Of a stretch of 64,000 nucleotides of DNA, positions 47,877 to 56,563 are shown piece by piece; the stretch's first letter is position 1, and every line of letters begins with the position of its first letter. The translations under genes and the position numbers were made by a program. Where the stretch lies: the NCBI GenBank assembly GCA_004173515.1, contig SECN01000006.1, positions 1 through 64,000 on the forward strand, given 5' to 3'. The notes under the pieces are model-generated. The model saw nothing but the letters and a program-made list of their open reading frames with translations. It was not told where the DNA came from and did no database searches. The stretch comes from Myxococcaceae bacterium. Lineage in GTDB: Bacteria; Myxococcota; Myxococcia; Myxococcales; Myxococcaceae.

Positions 47877-48195
47877 CGGGCACCTTTCCCCAGGCAGGAG
47901 GATGGCGTGCGTGCTCGCGGAGGGTGAGGGGAGCCGCCGGTCGCGAAACGGCGCATGTCCGCCCGCATGGCTTCAGGACAGGCACTGGATGACTGTCTTT
48001 GACGGAATGTCCACCTGGCTTCCAGGGCAGGGGTAGCGTCACGTTTGACACACTCACAGGCAACGCCTGACGCACTTGCGGTATTGACGGGGGTGATTCT
48101 CGTGCCCCATTGTCGCCACGCGAAGTTTCAAGACGTGTGAAGACATTCTGGTTCCGCGGTCCGGGGGGTTCCGTGACGCAGCCGTTCGAATCCAG
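47877..48195. other. Intergenic control region before the contractile injection operon
   Basis: A 319-bp gap between the divergent DUF1622 and CIS operons. It contains TTTGACACACTC near 48041 and TATTGACGG near 48083 as loose -35-like strings without a convincing -10. No strong sigma-54 site, hairpin or long repeat was seen. A promoter for a ~16-kb operon should lie here. Confidence 0.4.
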
Positions 48196-50187
48196 ATGGG
48201 AAAACCATTCATGGGCCGGTGGGGCCGCGTGATTCGCGAGATCCTCAGCGGCTTGCTGTGGCAGGGCCGGATGGCCTTGCGCAGCGGCGACGTGCGCGTC
48301 TTCGCCGCGCATGGCTATGTGGATGAAGCCTACCGGCCCTCGCGTGTTCCGTTCTTCTCCGTTGTCGGCCCGCTGGGCCTGCATCCGGAACCCGAGCGGG
48401 AGAATGGCCGCACCGCCACCTCCACCGTCCGCATCCCGGGCCACCTCATCGGCAGGCCCCGGGGCCCGGGGGACAGCGTGCCCGCGGGCGGTGCGCTCAA
48501 GCTGCGGCTGGATGGCCTTGCGCTCGTCACGCTGTCGGGCCTTCCGGGCGGTTCGTTCGGCGCAGCCGCCACGGGCCCCGCGATCGTCGCCGCGCTCAAC
48601 ACGAAGCTCGCGGACGCGCTCGCGGGCGGCCAGTTCCAGGAGCCCTCCGGGGCACCGCTCGCCAATCCCCTGTTGCTCGCCGCGCTGGCCGCCGTCACCT
48701 GCCGGTGGGACGCGGAGGACTCGCGCATCGCGATCAGCGCGGACCCGGGCATCCCGTCGCTCGACTTCCGCTCCAGCGTGGAGGTGCTGCCCGTCGCCGG
48801 AAGCATCGCGGGCGCGCTGGGGCTGGAGCCTCCGGAGCGGTCCCAGGAGGGGCGCGCGTACCTGAGCAGGCTGCGGGCGCCCAAGGCCATGACCGTCGAT
48901 GTGCAGGTGGACCTGTGGGCGGCGTCGCAGGTGGACCTGGCCTCCATCATGGACACCGTGGCGCTCTCCATCCCCACGCGCGGACAGATGGTCCTGCGTC
49001 CGTCGCTGCTGGGCGCGGACGTGGCGGAGGGCTCCACGACGGTGCGGCTGCTGCCGCGCGGTGAGCCCACGCTGCCCACGTCGCTGGCGCACCTGGAGGC
49101 CAGCGACCAGGGGCAGGAGCGCGCTCGCGGCGGACGGGTGGAGCTGACGCCGGGCGCTTCCTGGCTGCCGTCCTCCGGAGGACTGCGCCTGTCCGGCACG
49201 GGCACCGCCACCGTGCGCGTCCACCCGACGCCCGTGGTGCCCGACGCGTTCCATGTCGACAATCCCGCGCCGGAGGGGCTCGCGCTCTCGCTGGGGCTCC
49301 AGGTCGCCCCGGGCGCGGCGGACGCCCAGACGGTCCCGGTGTTCGTGCTGCTCGCGCAGGCTCGGCCGGTGCTGCGACTGGTGCTGCGCTACCTCCAGGT
49401 GGGCCCGCGCCTGTGGGGCGAGGTGGTGGCCACCGCGACGCTCTCCCAGGACGGCGGCACGCAGGTGGCGGAGACGCGCTGGCGGCTCTCCCCGGAGCGA
49501 CTGGAGGCCGGGGTGATGCTGCACGCGCGGCTGGAGGCGGGGGAGGGCGTGGTGTGGCTGTCGGTGGATGGCGCGCCGCAGCCCCTGCTGGACCTGGAGG
49601 CCACGCCCGGGCCGCCCGTCGCGGCGCCGGGTGTCACCGTGGCCGGAAGTGACATGCTGCTGACGCTGGGCGCGGACACCGGCACGCCGCTGGCATTCAC
49701 GGTGGATCACCTGCACCTGGCGGCGGAGCCCGTGGGCCCGTTGGATCCTTCGCTGCGCCGCTCCGTCACCGCGCCCTCGCGGCTGCGGACCGGCGACGTG
49801 GTGGTGCTGGGCGATTGCGAGGACGGCTACCGCATTGGCAAGCGGCGCTTCCAGGCGCTGGCGCTGGCGGTGGACGGCGACGAGGTGACGCTCAGCCGCC
49901 CCGTGGAGGGGGCCTGGGCCCGGGGCCGCACGCTGGTGTTCCAGGAGGAGTGCTTCTTCTTCCAGACCCAGCTGCGCCGCAAGGACGACCTCTTGAACCA
50001 CCTGTATCGGTGCAGCGTGGACTACCGGGTGTCCGCGCTGATGGACGAGCCGAACGCGCGCACCAGCGCCCGGCTCGTGGAGAAGCCCCAGGTGGAATTG
50101 CTGCCCCGGGGCGCCTCGCGCGCCTCGGGCGGCCACCCGGGAACGTCGGTCACCGAAGTCGACACCGCCAAGCGCGGGGCCATCTGA
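48196..50187 (+). CDS. Unrecognised first gene of the contractile injection operon
   Basis: 663 residues from ATG 48196 (ATG 48211, preceded by GGGAAAA, is an alternative). The early region has RIPGHLIGRP and LKLRLDGLALVTLSGLPGGSFGAAATGPAIVAALNTKLADAL. Then come TVDVQVDLWAASQVDLASIMDTVALSIPTRGQMVLRPSLL and, at ~370-520, a jelly-roll/ConA-like stretch (LALSLGLQVAPGAADAQTVPVFVLLAQAR ... VVWLSVDGAPQPLLDL). The LSVDG block resembles lectin-like glucanase folds. It ends 16 bases before the sheath gene, so it is almost certainly a structural or decoration protein of this particle. No named family is recognised. Confidence 0.5.
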   Translation: MGKPFMGRWGRVIREILSGLLWQGRMALRSGDVRVFAAHGYVDEAYRPSRVPFFSVVGPLGLHPEPERENGRTATSTVRIPGHLIGRPRGPGDSVPAGGALKLRLDGLALVTLSGLPGGSFGAAATGPAIVAALNTKLADALAGGQFQEPSGAPLANPLLLAALAAVTCRWDAEDSRIAISADPGIPSLDFRSSVEVLPVAGSIAGALGLEPPERSQEGRAYLSRLRAPKAMTVDVQVDLWAASQVDLASIMDTVALSIPTRGQMVLRPSLLGADVAEGSTTVRLLPRGEPTLPTSLAHLEASDQGQERARGGRVELTPGASWLPSSGGLRLSGTGTATVRVHPTPVVPDAFHVDNPAPEGLALSLGLQVAPGAADAQTVPVFVLLAQARPVLRLVLRYLQVGPRLWGEVVATATLSQDGGTQVAETRWRLSPERLEAGVMLHARLEAGEGVVWLSVDGAPQPLLDLEATPGPPVAAPGVTVAGSDMLLTLGADTGTPLAFTVDHLHLAAEPVGPLDPSLRRSVTAPSRLRTGDVVVLGDCEDGYRIGKRRFQALALAVDGDEVTLSRPVEGAWARGRTLVFQEECFFFQTQLRRKDDLLNHLYRCSVDYRVSALMDEPNARTSARLVEKPQVELLPRGASRASGGHPGTSVTEVDTAKRGAI

Positions 50188-50203
50188 AACCAGGAGGACG
50201 AAC

Positions 50204-50362
50204 GTGCCAGAGCGATTGCATCCGGGCGTGTATGTCGAAGAGAAGAGTGCCGGCGCACGCCCCATCGAAGCGTGGCCACGCGCGCGGGCAGCGGCCTCAA
50301 CGCGCTCACCTTCCTGGCCCGGGGCGCGGGCGAATGGTCGGAGTTCCTCCGCGTCCACGTGA
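50204..50362 (+). pseudogene. Broken N-terminal fragment of the contractile sheath gene
   Basis: GTG 50204 follows AGGAGG with six-base spacing and reads VPERLHPGVYVEEKSAGARPIEA, a textbook tail-sheath N-terminus (HPGVYVEE, RPIE). After codon 23 this frame turns into Arg/Ala-rich nonsense and stops at TGA 50360-50362. The sheath continues in another frame from 50272 (VATRAGSG). One base appears to be missing at about 50270. In addition the conserved stretch that should follow (roughly 80 residues with AAFVG and SW-x-x-F-x-x-x-FG motifs) is absent. This is either a true inactivating deletion or a sequence/assembly error. Confidence 0.7.
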
Positions 50363-52170
50363 GCGACTCCACCAACTTCCCCGGTGAGGCCTTCCGCGTG
50401 GACGTCGTCTGGACGGAGGCCGGCGCCACCCGCACGCTGGAGTCCTTCGACGACCTGCGCATGGACCCCTCCGTGGAGGACTACGTCGGCGAGCGCATCA
50501 ACGACATCTCCCGGTACATCCAGATCCGCGACGAGTACCAGGTGAAGCTGGCCGCCTCGCCCTCGGGCACGGTGCTCGTCGCCGGCCAGGCGCCCAGCCT
50601 CAAGGCCGCCGTGCCCACCAGCGGCAAGTTCACGCTGTACGACGGCGCGAAGCTCCAGGTCGTCACGTCGGACGCGGCCCAGCCGGACGTGCCGCCCACG
50701 ACGCTGGACATCCCCGTCACGCAGGCGCTGGTGGTCGCCGCCGTCCCGGGCGCGACGTTCAGCAACGGCCGCACGCAGCTGTCCGCCGCCGACTTCAAGA
50801 CGTTCCTCGGCAAGGCCGTGACGAACGCGACGCTCGCGGACATCTTCGTCATCAACGGCACGGACGCGCCGGAGATCGCGCTCAAGGTGGCCACCGGTCC
50901 CACGCTCTCCTTCGCCAAGCCTGTCTCTCCCGCGACCGGCTACGACCTGGACGCGGCGGACCTCAAGGTGACGCTCGGAGGTCCGGGCGGCAACACGGTG
51001 GTCCCCGTTCCCATCCTCGCGGCCGACGCGACGGAGGTGACACCCCCGGAGCTGCGTGCGTCGCTGGCCGCCGCGCTCGCCGGCAAGGTCGCGTCGGTGG
51101 TCGTCGACTCCGGGGGCAACGTCCTGGTCACCGGCCTGCCCACGGCGGCGGGCACCACCACGCTCGCGTCGAGCGGCACCGGCGTCACCGGCACCCCCGC
51201 CGCCGGGACGGCGGGGCTGGCGTCGGAGCACTTCGACGGGCTCCAGCTCTCCATCTCCGAAACGCTCCAGCCCACGGTGCCGCCCATGCTGCGGCAGCTC
51301 GGCTTCCCGCCGCGCGCGCGGGGTTATTCGGCCAACTCGCCCGCCAACCCGGCGGTGCGTCCGGCGATCATCACCCAGGTGCGCCTGCTGGGCGGCAGTG
51401 ATGGCAGCGAGGCCCTGGACACCTCCGACTTCGCGGGCAACTCCAAGACGCGCACCGGCCTGCACGCGCTGGACGGCGAGGACGTCAACCTGGTGGCGCT
51501 GCCGGGCAAGAACGAGGTCGCGTACATCTCCACCGGCATCGCGTACTGCGACAACCGGGGTGACTGCCTGTTCCTGGCGGACGGCCCCGGCGGCGTGGAC
51601 AAGGACTTCGCCGTCGCGCCGGATGACGCCAAGCAGTTCATCGAGGGCCTGCCGTCGCGGTCCAAGAACTCCGCCATGTTCTACCCGTGGATCCGCGTGG
51701 CGGACCCGGTGGGCGTGGGCCGCAACCCCACGCGGCTGGTGCCTCCGTCGGGCCACGTGGCGGGGCTCTTCGCGCGCACGGACAACACGCGCGGCGTGTG
51801 GAAGGCGCCCGCCGGCATCACGCTGTCGCCGGATCCGGAGTGGCGCTACATCCCGGTGCGCAGGACCGCGCTCTTCCTCAAGGAGTCGCTGCGGCGCGGC
51901 CTGCGCTGGGCGGTGTTCGAGCCCAACGACGAGATGCTCTGGAGCCGCATCCGCAACTCCATCCAGGCCTTCATGCTGGGCCTGTTCCGGCAGGGCGCGT
52001 TCCAGGGCACCACGCCGGAGGAGGCCTTCAGCGTGGTGTGCGACAGGAGCACGAACCCGCAGGAGCTGGTGGACGCGGGCATCGTCACCGCGCAGGTGGC
52101 CTTCGCGCCGCTGAAGCCCGCGGAGTTCGTGGTCATCGAAATCAGCCAGAAGAGCCTGCTGGCGGCCTGA
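50272..52170 (+). CDS. Contractile tail sheath protein, main part (frameshifted from its start)
   Basis: 632 residues in the open frame, whose first codon GTG 50272 has no ribosome site. Sheath features are ALTFLARGAGEWSEFLRVHVSD, LESFDDLRMDP and, after a ~250-residue insert, LDGEDVNLVALPGK, FYPWIRVADPVGVGRNPTRLVPPSGHVAGLFARTDNTRGVWKAPAG and RYIPVRRTALFLKESLRRGLRWAVFEPNDEMLWSRIRNSIQAFMLGLFRQGAFQG. The C-terminus is complete. The proper N-terminus lies upstream in another frame (50204-50271). In phage tails and PVC-type machines this protein contracts to drive the tube. As written the gene would not yield a full sheath. No second sheath gene lies in the window. Confidence 0.85.
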   Translation: MATRAGSGLNALTFLARGAGEWSEFLRVHVSDSTNFPGEAFRVDVVWTEAGATRTLESFDDLRMDPSVEDYVGERINDISRYIQIRDEYQVKLAASPSGTVLVAGQAPSLKAAVPTSGKFTLYDGAKLQVVTSDAAQPDVPPTTLDIPVTQALVVAAVPGATFSNGRTQLSAADFKTFLGKAVTNATLADIFVINGTDAPEIALKVATGPTLSFAKPVSPATGYDLDAADLKVTLGGPGGNTVVPVPILAADATEVTPPELRASLAAALAGKVASVVVDSGGNVLVTGLPTAAGTTTLASSGTGVTGTPAAGTAGLASEHFDGLQLSISETLQPTVPPMLRQLGFPPRARGYSANSPANPAVRPAIITQVRLLGGSDGSEALDTSDFAGNSKTRTGLHALDGEDVNLVALPGKNEVAYISTGIAYCDNRGDCLFLADGPGGVDKDFAVAPDDAKQFIEGLPSRSKNSAMFYPWIRVADPVGVGRNPTRLVPPSGHVAGLFARTDNTRGVWKAPAGITLSPDPEWRYIPVRRTALFLKESLRRGLRWAVFEPNDEMLWSRIRNSIQAFMLGLFRQGAFQGTTPEEAFSVVCDRSTNPQELVDAGIVTAQVAFAPLKPAEFVVIEISQKSLLAA

Positions 52171-52733
52171 TGACGACCCCGGTCCCCGCCAACGCGCGCA
52201 ACCCGCTGCGCACCTACCGCTTCCGCCTGCGCATGGACACGTCCGCCGCCGGTGACTACGTGGCGGGCGTGCGCTCCGTGTCCGGGCTCACCGTCCAGGT
52301 GGGCGCCTACGAGGTGTGGGAGGGCGGCAACAACCTGCACCGCTACGCCCAGCCCCACAAGGTGACGTGGGAGAACATCGTCCTGGAGCAGGGCCTGGCG
52401 GTGGATGACACGCTGGAGCGCTGGGCGCGCGCGGTGCTGGAGTTCGCGCGCACCGGCAGGGCGCCCGGCGAGGCGGTGAAGCGGGATGTCTTCATCGACC
52501 TGTGGGACGAGTACGCCCACCCCACCGAGGTCCCCACGCCGGGCCCGGCGGCCGCGCGCATCCGCAGCTTCCACGTCCACAACGCGTGGGTGAGCAAGTA
52601 CCACGCCCTGCCCAAGCTGGACGCGATGGCGGGCGAGGTGGCGCTGATGACGGTGGAGCTCACCCACGAGGGCTGGGAGCCGGTGCCGCGTCCGGCCCCT
52701 ACGAAACCCTCGCCGTCCACGTCGCCTGCCTGA
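52170..52733 (+). CDS. Contractile injection inner tube protein 1 (gp19-like)
   Basis: 187 residues from ATG 52170, overlapping the sheath stop (TGATG). The tube fold is shown by NPLRTYRFRLRMDTSAAGDYVAGVRSVSGLTVQVGAYEVWEGGNN, the VTWENIVLEQGLAVDDTLERWARAV block and the C-terminal RSFHVHNAWVSKYHALPKLDAMAGEVALMTVELTHEGWE. It stacks in rings inside the sheath. The second tube gene follows 31 bases later with the same pattern (HNAWVSKF, ELQHEGF). Proteins of this family often come in pairs, one forming the shaft and one an adaptor ring. Confidence 0.9.
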   Translation: MTTPVPANARNPLRTYRFRLRMDTSAAGDYVAGVRSVSGLTVQVGAYEVWEGGNNLHRYAQPHKVTWENIVLEQGLAVDDTLERWARAVLEFARTGRAPGEAVKRDVFIDLWDEYAHPTEVPTPGPAAARIRSFHVHNAWVSKYHALPKLDAMAGEVALMTVELTHEGWEPVPRPAPTKPSPSTSPA

Positions 52734-52764
52734 CGTCCCCTTCTTCCTTCGAGGAGCGCCCGCC

Positions 52765-53256
52765 ATGCCCCGATTCGTCGAATCCACGAAGCGAGACCCC
52801 TTCCGCAACTTCAACTTCCGCGTGCTGCTCAACAACGTGGAGGTGTACGCGTGCCGGAAGATCTCCGGCCTCACCGGCACCGTGGAGGTGGTGAAGTTCC
52901 GCGCCGGCAACAACCTGAGCTCCGTGGACGAGCTGTCCCCGGGCCGCGTGCACTACGACACCGTCACGCTGGAGTCGGGGCTCACCAACGACACGGCCTT
53001 CCAGGACTGGGCCACCCAGCTCATCCGCCACGAAGCCACGCCCGGCCTGCGCGCCGTGGAGCCCGACTACCGGCGCACCGTGGAGATCCTCGTCTACGAC
53101 CTGGACCAGAACAAACCGGTGAAGAAGTTCATCCTCCACAACGCGTGGGTGTCGAAGTTCACCGCCATGTCGGAGCTCGCCGCGGAAGCGAACGAGATCC
53201 TCGTCTCCATCATCGAACTGCAGCACGAGGGCTTCACCAGCGAGCCGGTGGCCTGA
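52765..53256 (+). CDS. Contractile injection inner tube protein 2 (gp19-like)
   Basis: 163 residues. DPFRNFNFRVLLNNVEVYACRKISGLTGTVEVVKFRAGNN opens the fold, then VTLESGLTNDTAFQDWATQLI and FILHNAWVSKFTAMSELAAEANEILVSIIELQHEGF. It parallels the first tube protein and is slightly shorter. A GAGG sits upstream of ATG 52765. The stop is two bases before the next start (GTG 53258). Confidence 0.9.
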   Translation: MPRFVESTKRDPFRNFNFRVLLNNVEVYACRKISGLTGTVEVVKFRAGNNLSSVDELSPGRVHYDTVTLESGLTNDTAFQDWATQLIRHEATPGLRAVEPDYRRTVEILVYDLDQNKPVKKFILHNAWVSKFTAMSELAAEANEILVSIIELQHEGFTSEPVA

Positions 53257-53257
53257 C

Positions 53258-54133
53258 GTGCTCTTCGAGCCCCCCATCCCGGTGCTGCTGCCCCACGGCC
53301 TCTTCGACGAGGACGGCCGCTGCCACCGCCAGGGCGAGCTGCGCCCGCTCACCGGCCGCGAGGAGTGGGCGCTGGCCCAGGCGGGCGAAGCGCTCGACCC
53401 GCGCACGGTGAGCGCGTTGCTTGCGTCGTGCCTGGGACGGTTGGGGGACTTTCCGAGCGTGGATGCGTCGCTCGCGGCGGCGCTGACGCGCGGGGACCGG
53501 CACCACCTGGCCCTGCACCTGCGCGCCCGGATGTACGGGGACCGGCTGCTGCTGGTGGCGCGCTGTCCCGCGCCGGGCTGTGGCGCGATGGCGGACGTGG
53601 ACGTGCGCCTCTCCGCGCTGGCGCCGGAGCGTCCGGACGCGGCTCCGGAGGTGCTCCGCGTGGTGCTGCCAGAGGGCCCGGCCGAGGTGCGCGAGCCGAC
53701 GGGCGAGGACGACGCGGTGCTGGCGGACACAGGAGGGTCGCGCGAGGAGCGCTCAGCGCTGCTGTGGTCGAGGCTCGTGGAGGTGGATGGACGGCCGCTG
53801 TCGCCCGACGCGTGGAGGGCGCTGCCCGCGCGCTCGCGGCACGCGGTGGCGCTGGCGCTGGCGGAGGGCACGTCGGCGCCGGACCTGGGGCTCGTGGCCC
53901 GGTGTCCCCGGTGTTCGGCGTGGTTGGAGCTGGAGCTGGATCCGTTCGCGCTCCTGGCGCGCGAGCTGCGGGGTGGGGCGGCGCGGCTGGAGACGGAGGT
54001 GCACGTCCTGGCGTTCCACTACCACTGGTCGGAGACGGACATCCTGGCCCTGCCGCGCTCGCGGCGGTGGCGCTACCTGGAGCTGCTGCGCAGCGAACTG
54101 GAAGGCCGTCCGCTGGTGGATGGCTGGAGCTGA
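53258..54133 (+). CDS. T4-type baseplate assembly chaperone-like protein with two cysteine knuckles
   Basis: 291 residues from GTG 53258. The N-terminus PIPVLLPHGLFDEDGRCHRQGELRPLTGREEWAL has the look of T4 baseplate hub assembly chaperone-like proteins of contractile injection loci. A VARCPAPGCGAMADVDV knuckle near 105 and a second, LVARCPRCSAWLELELD, near 215 could bind zinc. The last ~45 residues (VHVLAFHYHWSETDILALPRSRRWRYLELL) resemble the small DUF6760-type proteins that stand alone in related loci, so this may be a fusion. It probably assists assembly and is not part of the mature particle. Confidence 0.6.
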   Translation: MLFEPPIPVLLPHGLFDEDGRCHRQGELRPLTGREEWALAQAGEALDPRTVSALLASCLGRLGDFPSVDASLAAALTRGDRHHLALHLRARMYGDRLLLVARCPAPGCGAMADVDVRLSALAPERPDAAPEVLRVVLPEGPAEVREPTGEDDAVLADTGGSREERSALLWSRLVEVDGRPLSPDAWRALPARSRHAVALALAEGTSAPDLGLVARCPRCSAWLELELDPFALLARELRGGAARLETEVHVLAFHYHWSETDILALPRSRRWRYLELLRSELEGRPLVDGWS

Positions 54134-54151
54134 CGAGAGGACGCACACGCC

Positions 54152-54367
54152 ATGGCCCCACCCCCCGTGCATGGACAGGTCGGACTCACCCGCCGCGAGC
54201 TGGAGCGCGAGCTGGCGTGGATGCTGCGCACCGTTCCGGAGGATCCGAAGGAGCTGGTGAAGCTGTTCACCCAGACGATGGTGACGCTGCTCGACAAGAA
54301 CAACGACGCCATCGCGCGTGGCCTCGCACAGCGCGAGGCGTCCGGTGACGTCCGGGGCAATGGATGA
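54152..54367 (+). CDS. Small hypothetical protein (71 aa) of the injection operon
   Basis: Starts at ATG 54152 with GAGAGGA upstream and overlaps the next start by four bases. The sequence is helical and charged (LTRRELERELAWMLRTVPEDPKELVKLFTQTMVTLLDKNNDAIARGLA) with no hydrophobic segment. It lies between the chaperone-like and hub genes, a position often held by small uncharacterised proteins. No family is recognised. Confidence 0.7.
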   Translation: MAPPPVHGQVGLTRRELERELAWMLRTVPEDPKELVKLFTQTMVTLLDKNNDAIARGLAQREASGDVRGNG

Positions 54368-55092
54368 CGCGCAACCTGGATCCGACCCTCCTCGCGTTCG
54401 ACCAGCAGTTGTCCCGGGGCATGCTGGTGACGCTGCCGCAGACGGCCGACGACAAGAAGTCGGAGCCGAGCGTGCGCGCGTTGCGCTTCCAGTACAACCC
54501 GGAGACGGTGACGCGCACCCGCGCGGGCCAGTGGGAGACCAAGCCGGGCAAGACGCCCGAGCAGACCAAGGTCCTCACCGACGGGCAGCGCGGCGGCGGC
54601 CTGCACGCGAAGAGCGAGACGATCGCGCTGAAGCTCATCTTCGACGTGACGGAGGCGCTGCTGCGCGACCGTGAGTGGGCGGGCACGTCCGGCGTGCTGC
54701 CGGAGCTGGCGCTGCTGGAGGGCATGGCGCTGGGCAAGGACCAGACGGGCGAGGAGGAGAAGAAGCCCGCGACGAAGCTGGTGTCGCTCAATCCCACGGA
54801 GCTGCTGCTGCTCCTGGGGCCTCGCAAGTTCCCGGTGGTCATCACCGGCATGACCATCGTGGAGCAGCGCTTCGACACGAAGCTGTTCCCGCTGCGCGCG
54901 GAGGTGGACCTGCGCATGCGCATCCTGGAAGTGGGGGAGAACGCGGCGAACAGCAAGGTGGCGCAGGCCTTCAAGAACCTGCGCGACCAGCGACGGGAGA
55001 TGGAGGACCTGGCGGCGGTGAAGGGCGCGGACGCGCAGACCCTCATCGCCCAGGCGCTGGAGCCCGGGCTCAAGTCGAACGGCACGGTGTAG
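54364..55092 (+). CDS. Contractile injection hub protein with CIS-tube domain (Pvc7-like N-terminal part)
   Basis: 242 residues. The core motif RALRFQYNPETVTRTRAGQWE, followed by ETIALKLIFDVTEALL and FPVVITGMTIVEQRFDTKLFPLRAEVDLRMRILE, is that of proteins that join tube and hub (gp53/CIS-tube domain). In PVC/Afp particles this domain is usually fused to a C-terminal LysM; here the LysM is the next, separate gene. The start overlaps the small ORF stop. Confidence 0.78.
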   Translation: MTRNLDPTLLAFDQQLSRGMLVTLPQTADDKKSEPSVRALRFQYNPETVTRTRAGQWETKPGKTPEQTKVLTDGQRGGGLHAKSETIALKLIFDVTEALLRDREWAGTSGVLPELALLEGMALGKDQTGEEEKKPATKLVSLNPTELLLLLGPRKFPVVITGMTIVEQRFDTKLFPLRAEVDLRMRILEVGENAANSKVAQAFKNLRDQRREMEDLAAVKGADAQTLIAQALEPGLKSNGTV

Positions 55093-55097
55093 CGGCC

Positions 55098-55376
55098 ATG
55101 AGCGACCCCTCCTCCAGGAACAAGGACCAGCCGACGTACGCGGTACCCCTGGGCGCGGGTGGCGCCACGGTGTCGCTGTACGTGCCGCGCGTGGCCCCGC
55201 GTCAGGCCACCTCGCTGCTGCACAAGGTGGTGGCGGGGGACCGGTTGGACCTGCTCGCGCAGCGCTACTTCAGCGACCCGTTCCAGGCGTGGCGCATCGT
55301 GGACGCCAATCCCACCTTCGAGCCCGAGGCGCTCCTAGAGCCGGGCACGGTGTTGTTCATTCCGGAGAAGCCCTGA
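55098..55376 (+). CDS. LysM-domain baseplate protein (gpX-like)
   Basis: 92 residues from ATG 55098. A short N-terminus leads into a LysM module (SLLHKVVAGDRLDLLAQRYFSDPFQAWRIVDANPTFEPEALLEPGTVLFIPEKP). It corresponds to tail protein X or the LysM tail of Pvc7 and probably clamps hub and tube. The stop overlaps the gpD-like start (TGATG). Confidence 0.88.
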   Translation: MSDPSSRNKDQPTYAVPLGAGGATVSLYVPRVAPRQATSLLHKVVAGDRLDLLAQRYFSDPFQAWRIVDANPTFEPEALLEPGTVLFIPEKP

Positions 55377-56563
55377 TGGCGGAGCAACGCGCGGCGTTCC
55401 TCCAACTGTGGATCGACGGGCAGCCGATGACGGACGCCCGGGGCCGCGTGTCGCGCCTGGAGGTGGATGAGCGCACCGACGACGCGTCCTCCTTCCACCT
55501 GTCGCTGGACATGGCGCCCACGGACACCGGGGACTGGGATGCGCTGGCGGACGGGCGCTTCCAACTGCTCAAGCGCATCACCATCAGCTTCGGGCTGGGC
55601 CTGCCGGACAGCGAGGCGCCGGACGTGCAGGAGGTGGTGTTCGACGGGTACATCACCGCGGTGGAGCCGTACTTCGGTCCGTCGCGGATGCCGGACTCGT
55701 CGCTGGAATTGTACGGGCTGGACGCGTCGTGCCTGATGCACCTGGAGGAGCGCACGCGCTCGTTCAGCGGCCTGTCCGACGCGGGCATCGTCCGGCAGCT
55801 CTACGGTGAATATGGCTTCGCGCTGGATGTGCAGGAGACGGCGCCGGTGCGGGACGCGGCGCGCGCGGTGGTGCTCCAGCGCGGCACGGACGCGGCGCTC
55901 CTGCGGTGGCTCGCGCGGCGCAACGGCTACGAGGCCTTCGTGGAGCGCAAGCCGGGCCCGGTGGGCGCGGGCGCCAACGCTGCGGCGGAGTGCGTGGGCC
56001 ACTTCCACCTGCCCCGGCCGGACGGGCCGAAGCAGCCGGACCTGTCGCTGCTGCCGCGCTCCACGCCGTCTGTCATCGAGCTCAAGGCGCGCTGGGAGAG
56101 CCACCGGCCCACGGAGCTGCGGGGGGCGCACATCGACGAGCGCACCCGGCGCATCCGCTCCGCCACGGTGTCGGCGCCGCGCTTCCCGCGCATGGGGAGC
56201 ACCAGTCGCGCGGACATCCTGAAGGGGCGCATGGCGGCGGTGCTGCCCAAGCGGCCCGACGTGAAGGCGGTGGGCTTGCAGTACGTGGACGTGCCGCACG
56301 ACGTGCCGGAGGTGGAGAACCTGGCGTGGGCGGACTACCGCGAGGCGGACTGGCTGGCGGAGGCGAACGGCACGGTGCAGGGCCTGCGCTACGAGCGCAT
56401 CCTCCGGGCGCGGCGTCCGGTGGGGCTCGTGGGGGCGGGCAAGCTGATGGACGGCACGTGGTACGTGCGAGGCGCGCGCCACCGCTGGGTGTGGGCGGAG
56501 GCCCTGGCCCGCTACGAAGTGGACGTGGACCTGGCGCGCGACGCGCTCAATGGGGTGGCGTGA
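55376..56563 (+). CDS. gpD/VgrG-type hub protein
   Basis: 395 residues from ATG 55376. Phage late-control D-type features are FLQLWIDGQPMTDARGRVSRLEVDERTDDASSFHLSLDM, then GYITAVEPYFGPSRMPDSSLELYGLDASCLMHLEERTRSFSGLSDAGIVRQLYGEYGFALDVQE and LQRGTDAALLRWLARRNGYEAFVERK. It lacks a C-terminal gp5-like OB fold and beta-helix, so it supplies the gp27-like hub only. In PVC-type loci the equivalent (Pvc8) carries the spike as well. The stop overlaps the gp25-like start. Confidence 0.82.
   Translation: MAEQRAAFLQLWIDGQPMTDARGRVSRLEVDERTDDASSFHLSLDMAPTDTGDWDALADGRFQLLKRITISFGLGLPDSEAPDVQEVVFDGYITAVEPYFGPSRMPDSSLELYGLDASCLMHLEERTRSFSGLSDAGIVRQLYGEYGFALDVQETAPVRDAARAVVLQRGTDAALLRWLARRNGYEAFVERKPGPVGAGANAAAECVGHFHLPRPDGPKQPDLSLLPRSTPSVIELKARWESHRPTELRGAHIDERTRRIRSATVSAPRFPRMGSTSRADILKGRMAAVLPKRPDVKAVGLQYVDVPHDVPEVENLAWADYREADWLAEANGTVQGLRYERILRARRPVGLVGAGKLMDGTWYVRGARHRWVWAEALARYEVDVDLARDALNGVA

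Noticed and set aside
50204..50362. Programmed frameshift to explain the split sheath gene
   Set aside because: No slippery heptamer is present at the junction, and a frameshift would not restore the missing ~80 residues.
47275..51756. 1493-residue open frame on the minus strand across the DUF1622 gene, the 663-aa gene and the sheath
   Set aside because: It is Arg/His/Gln-rich low-complexity sequence antisense to recognisable genes, typical of high-GC DNA.
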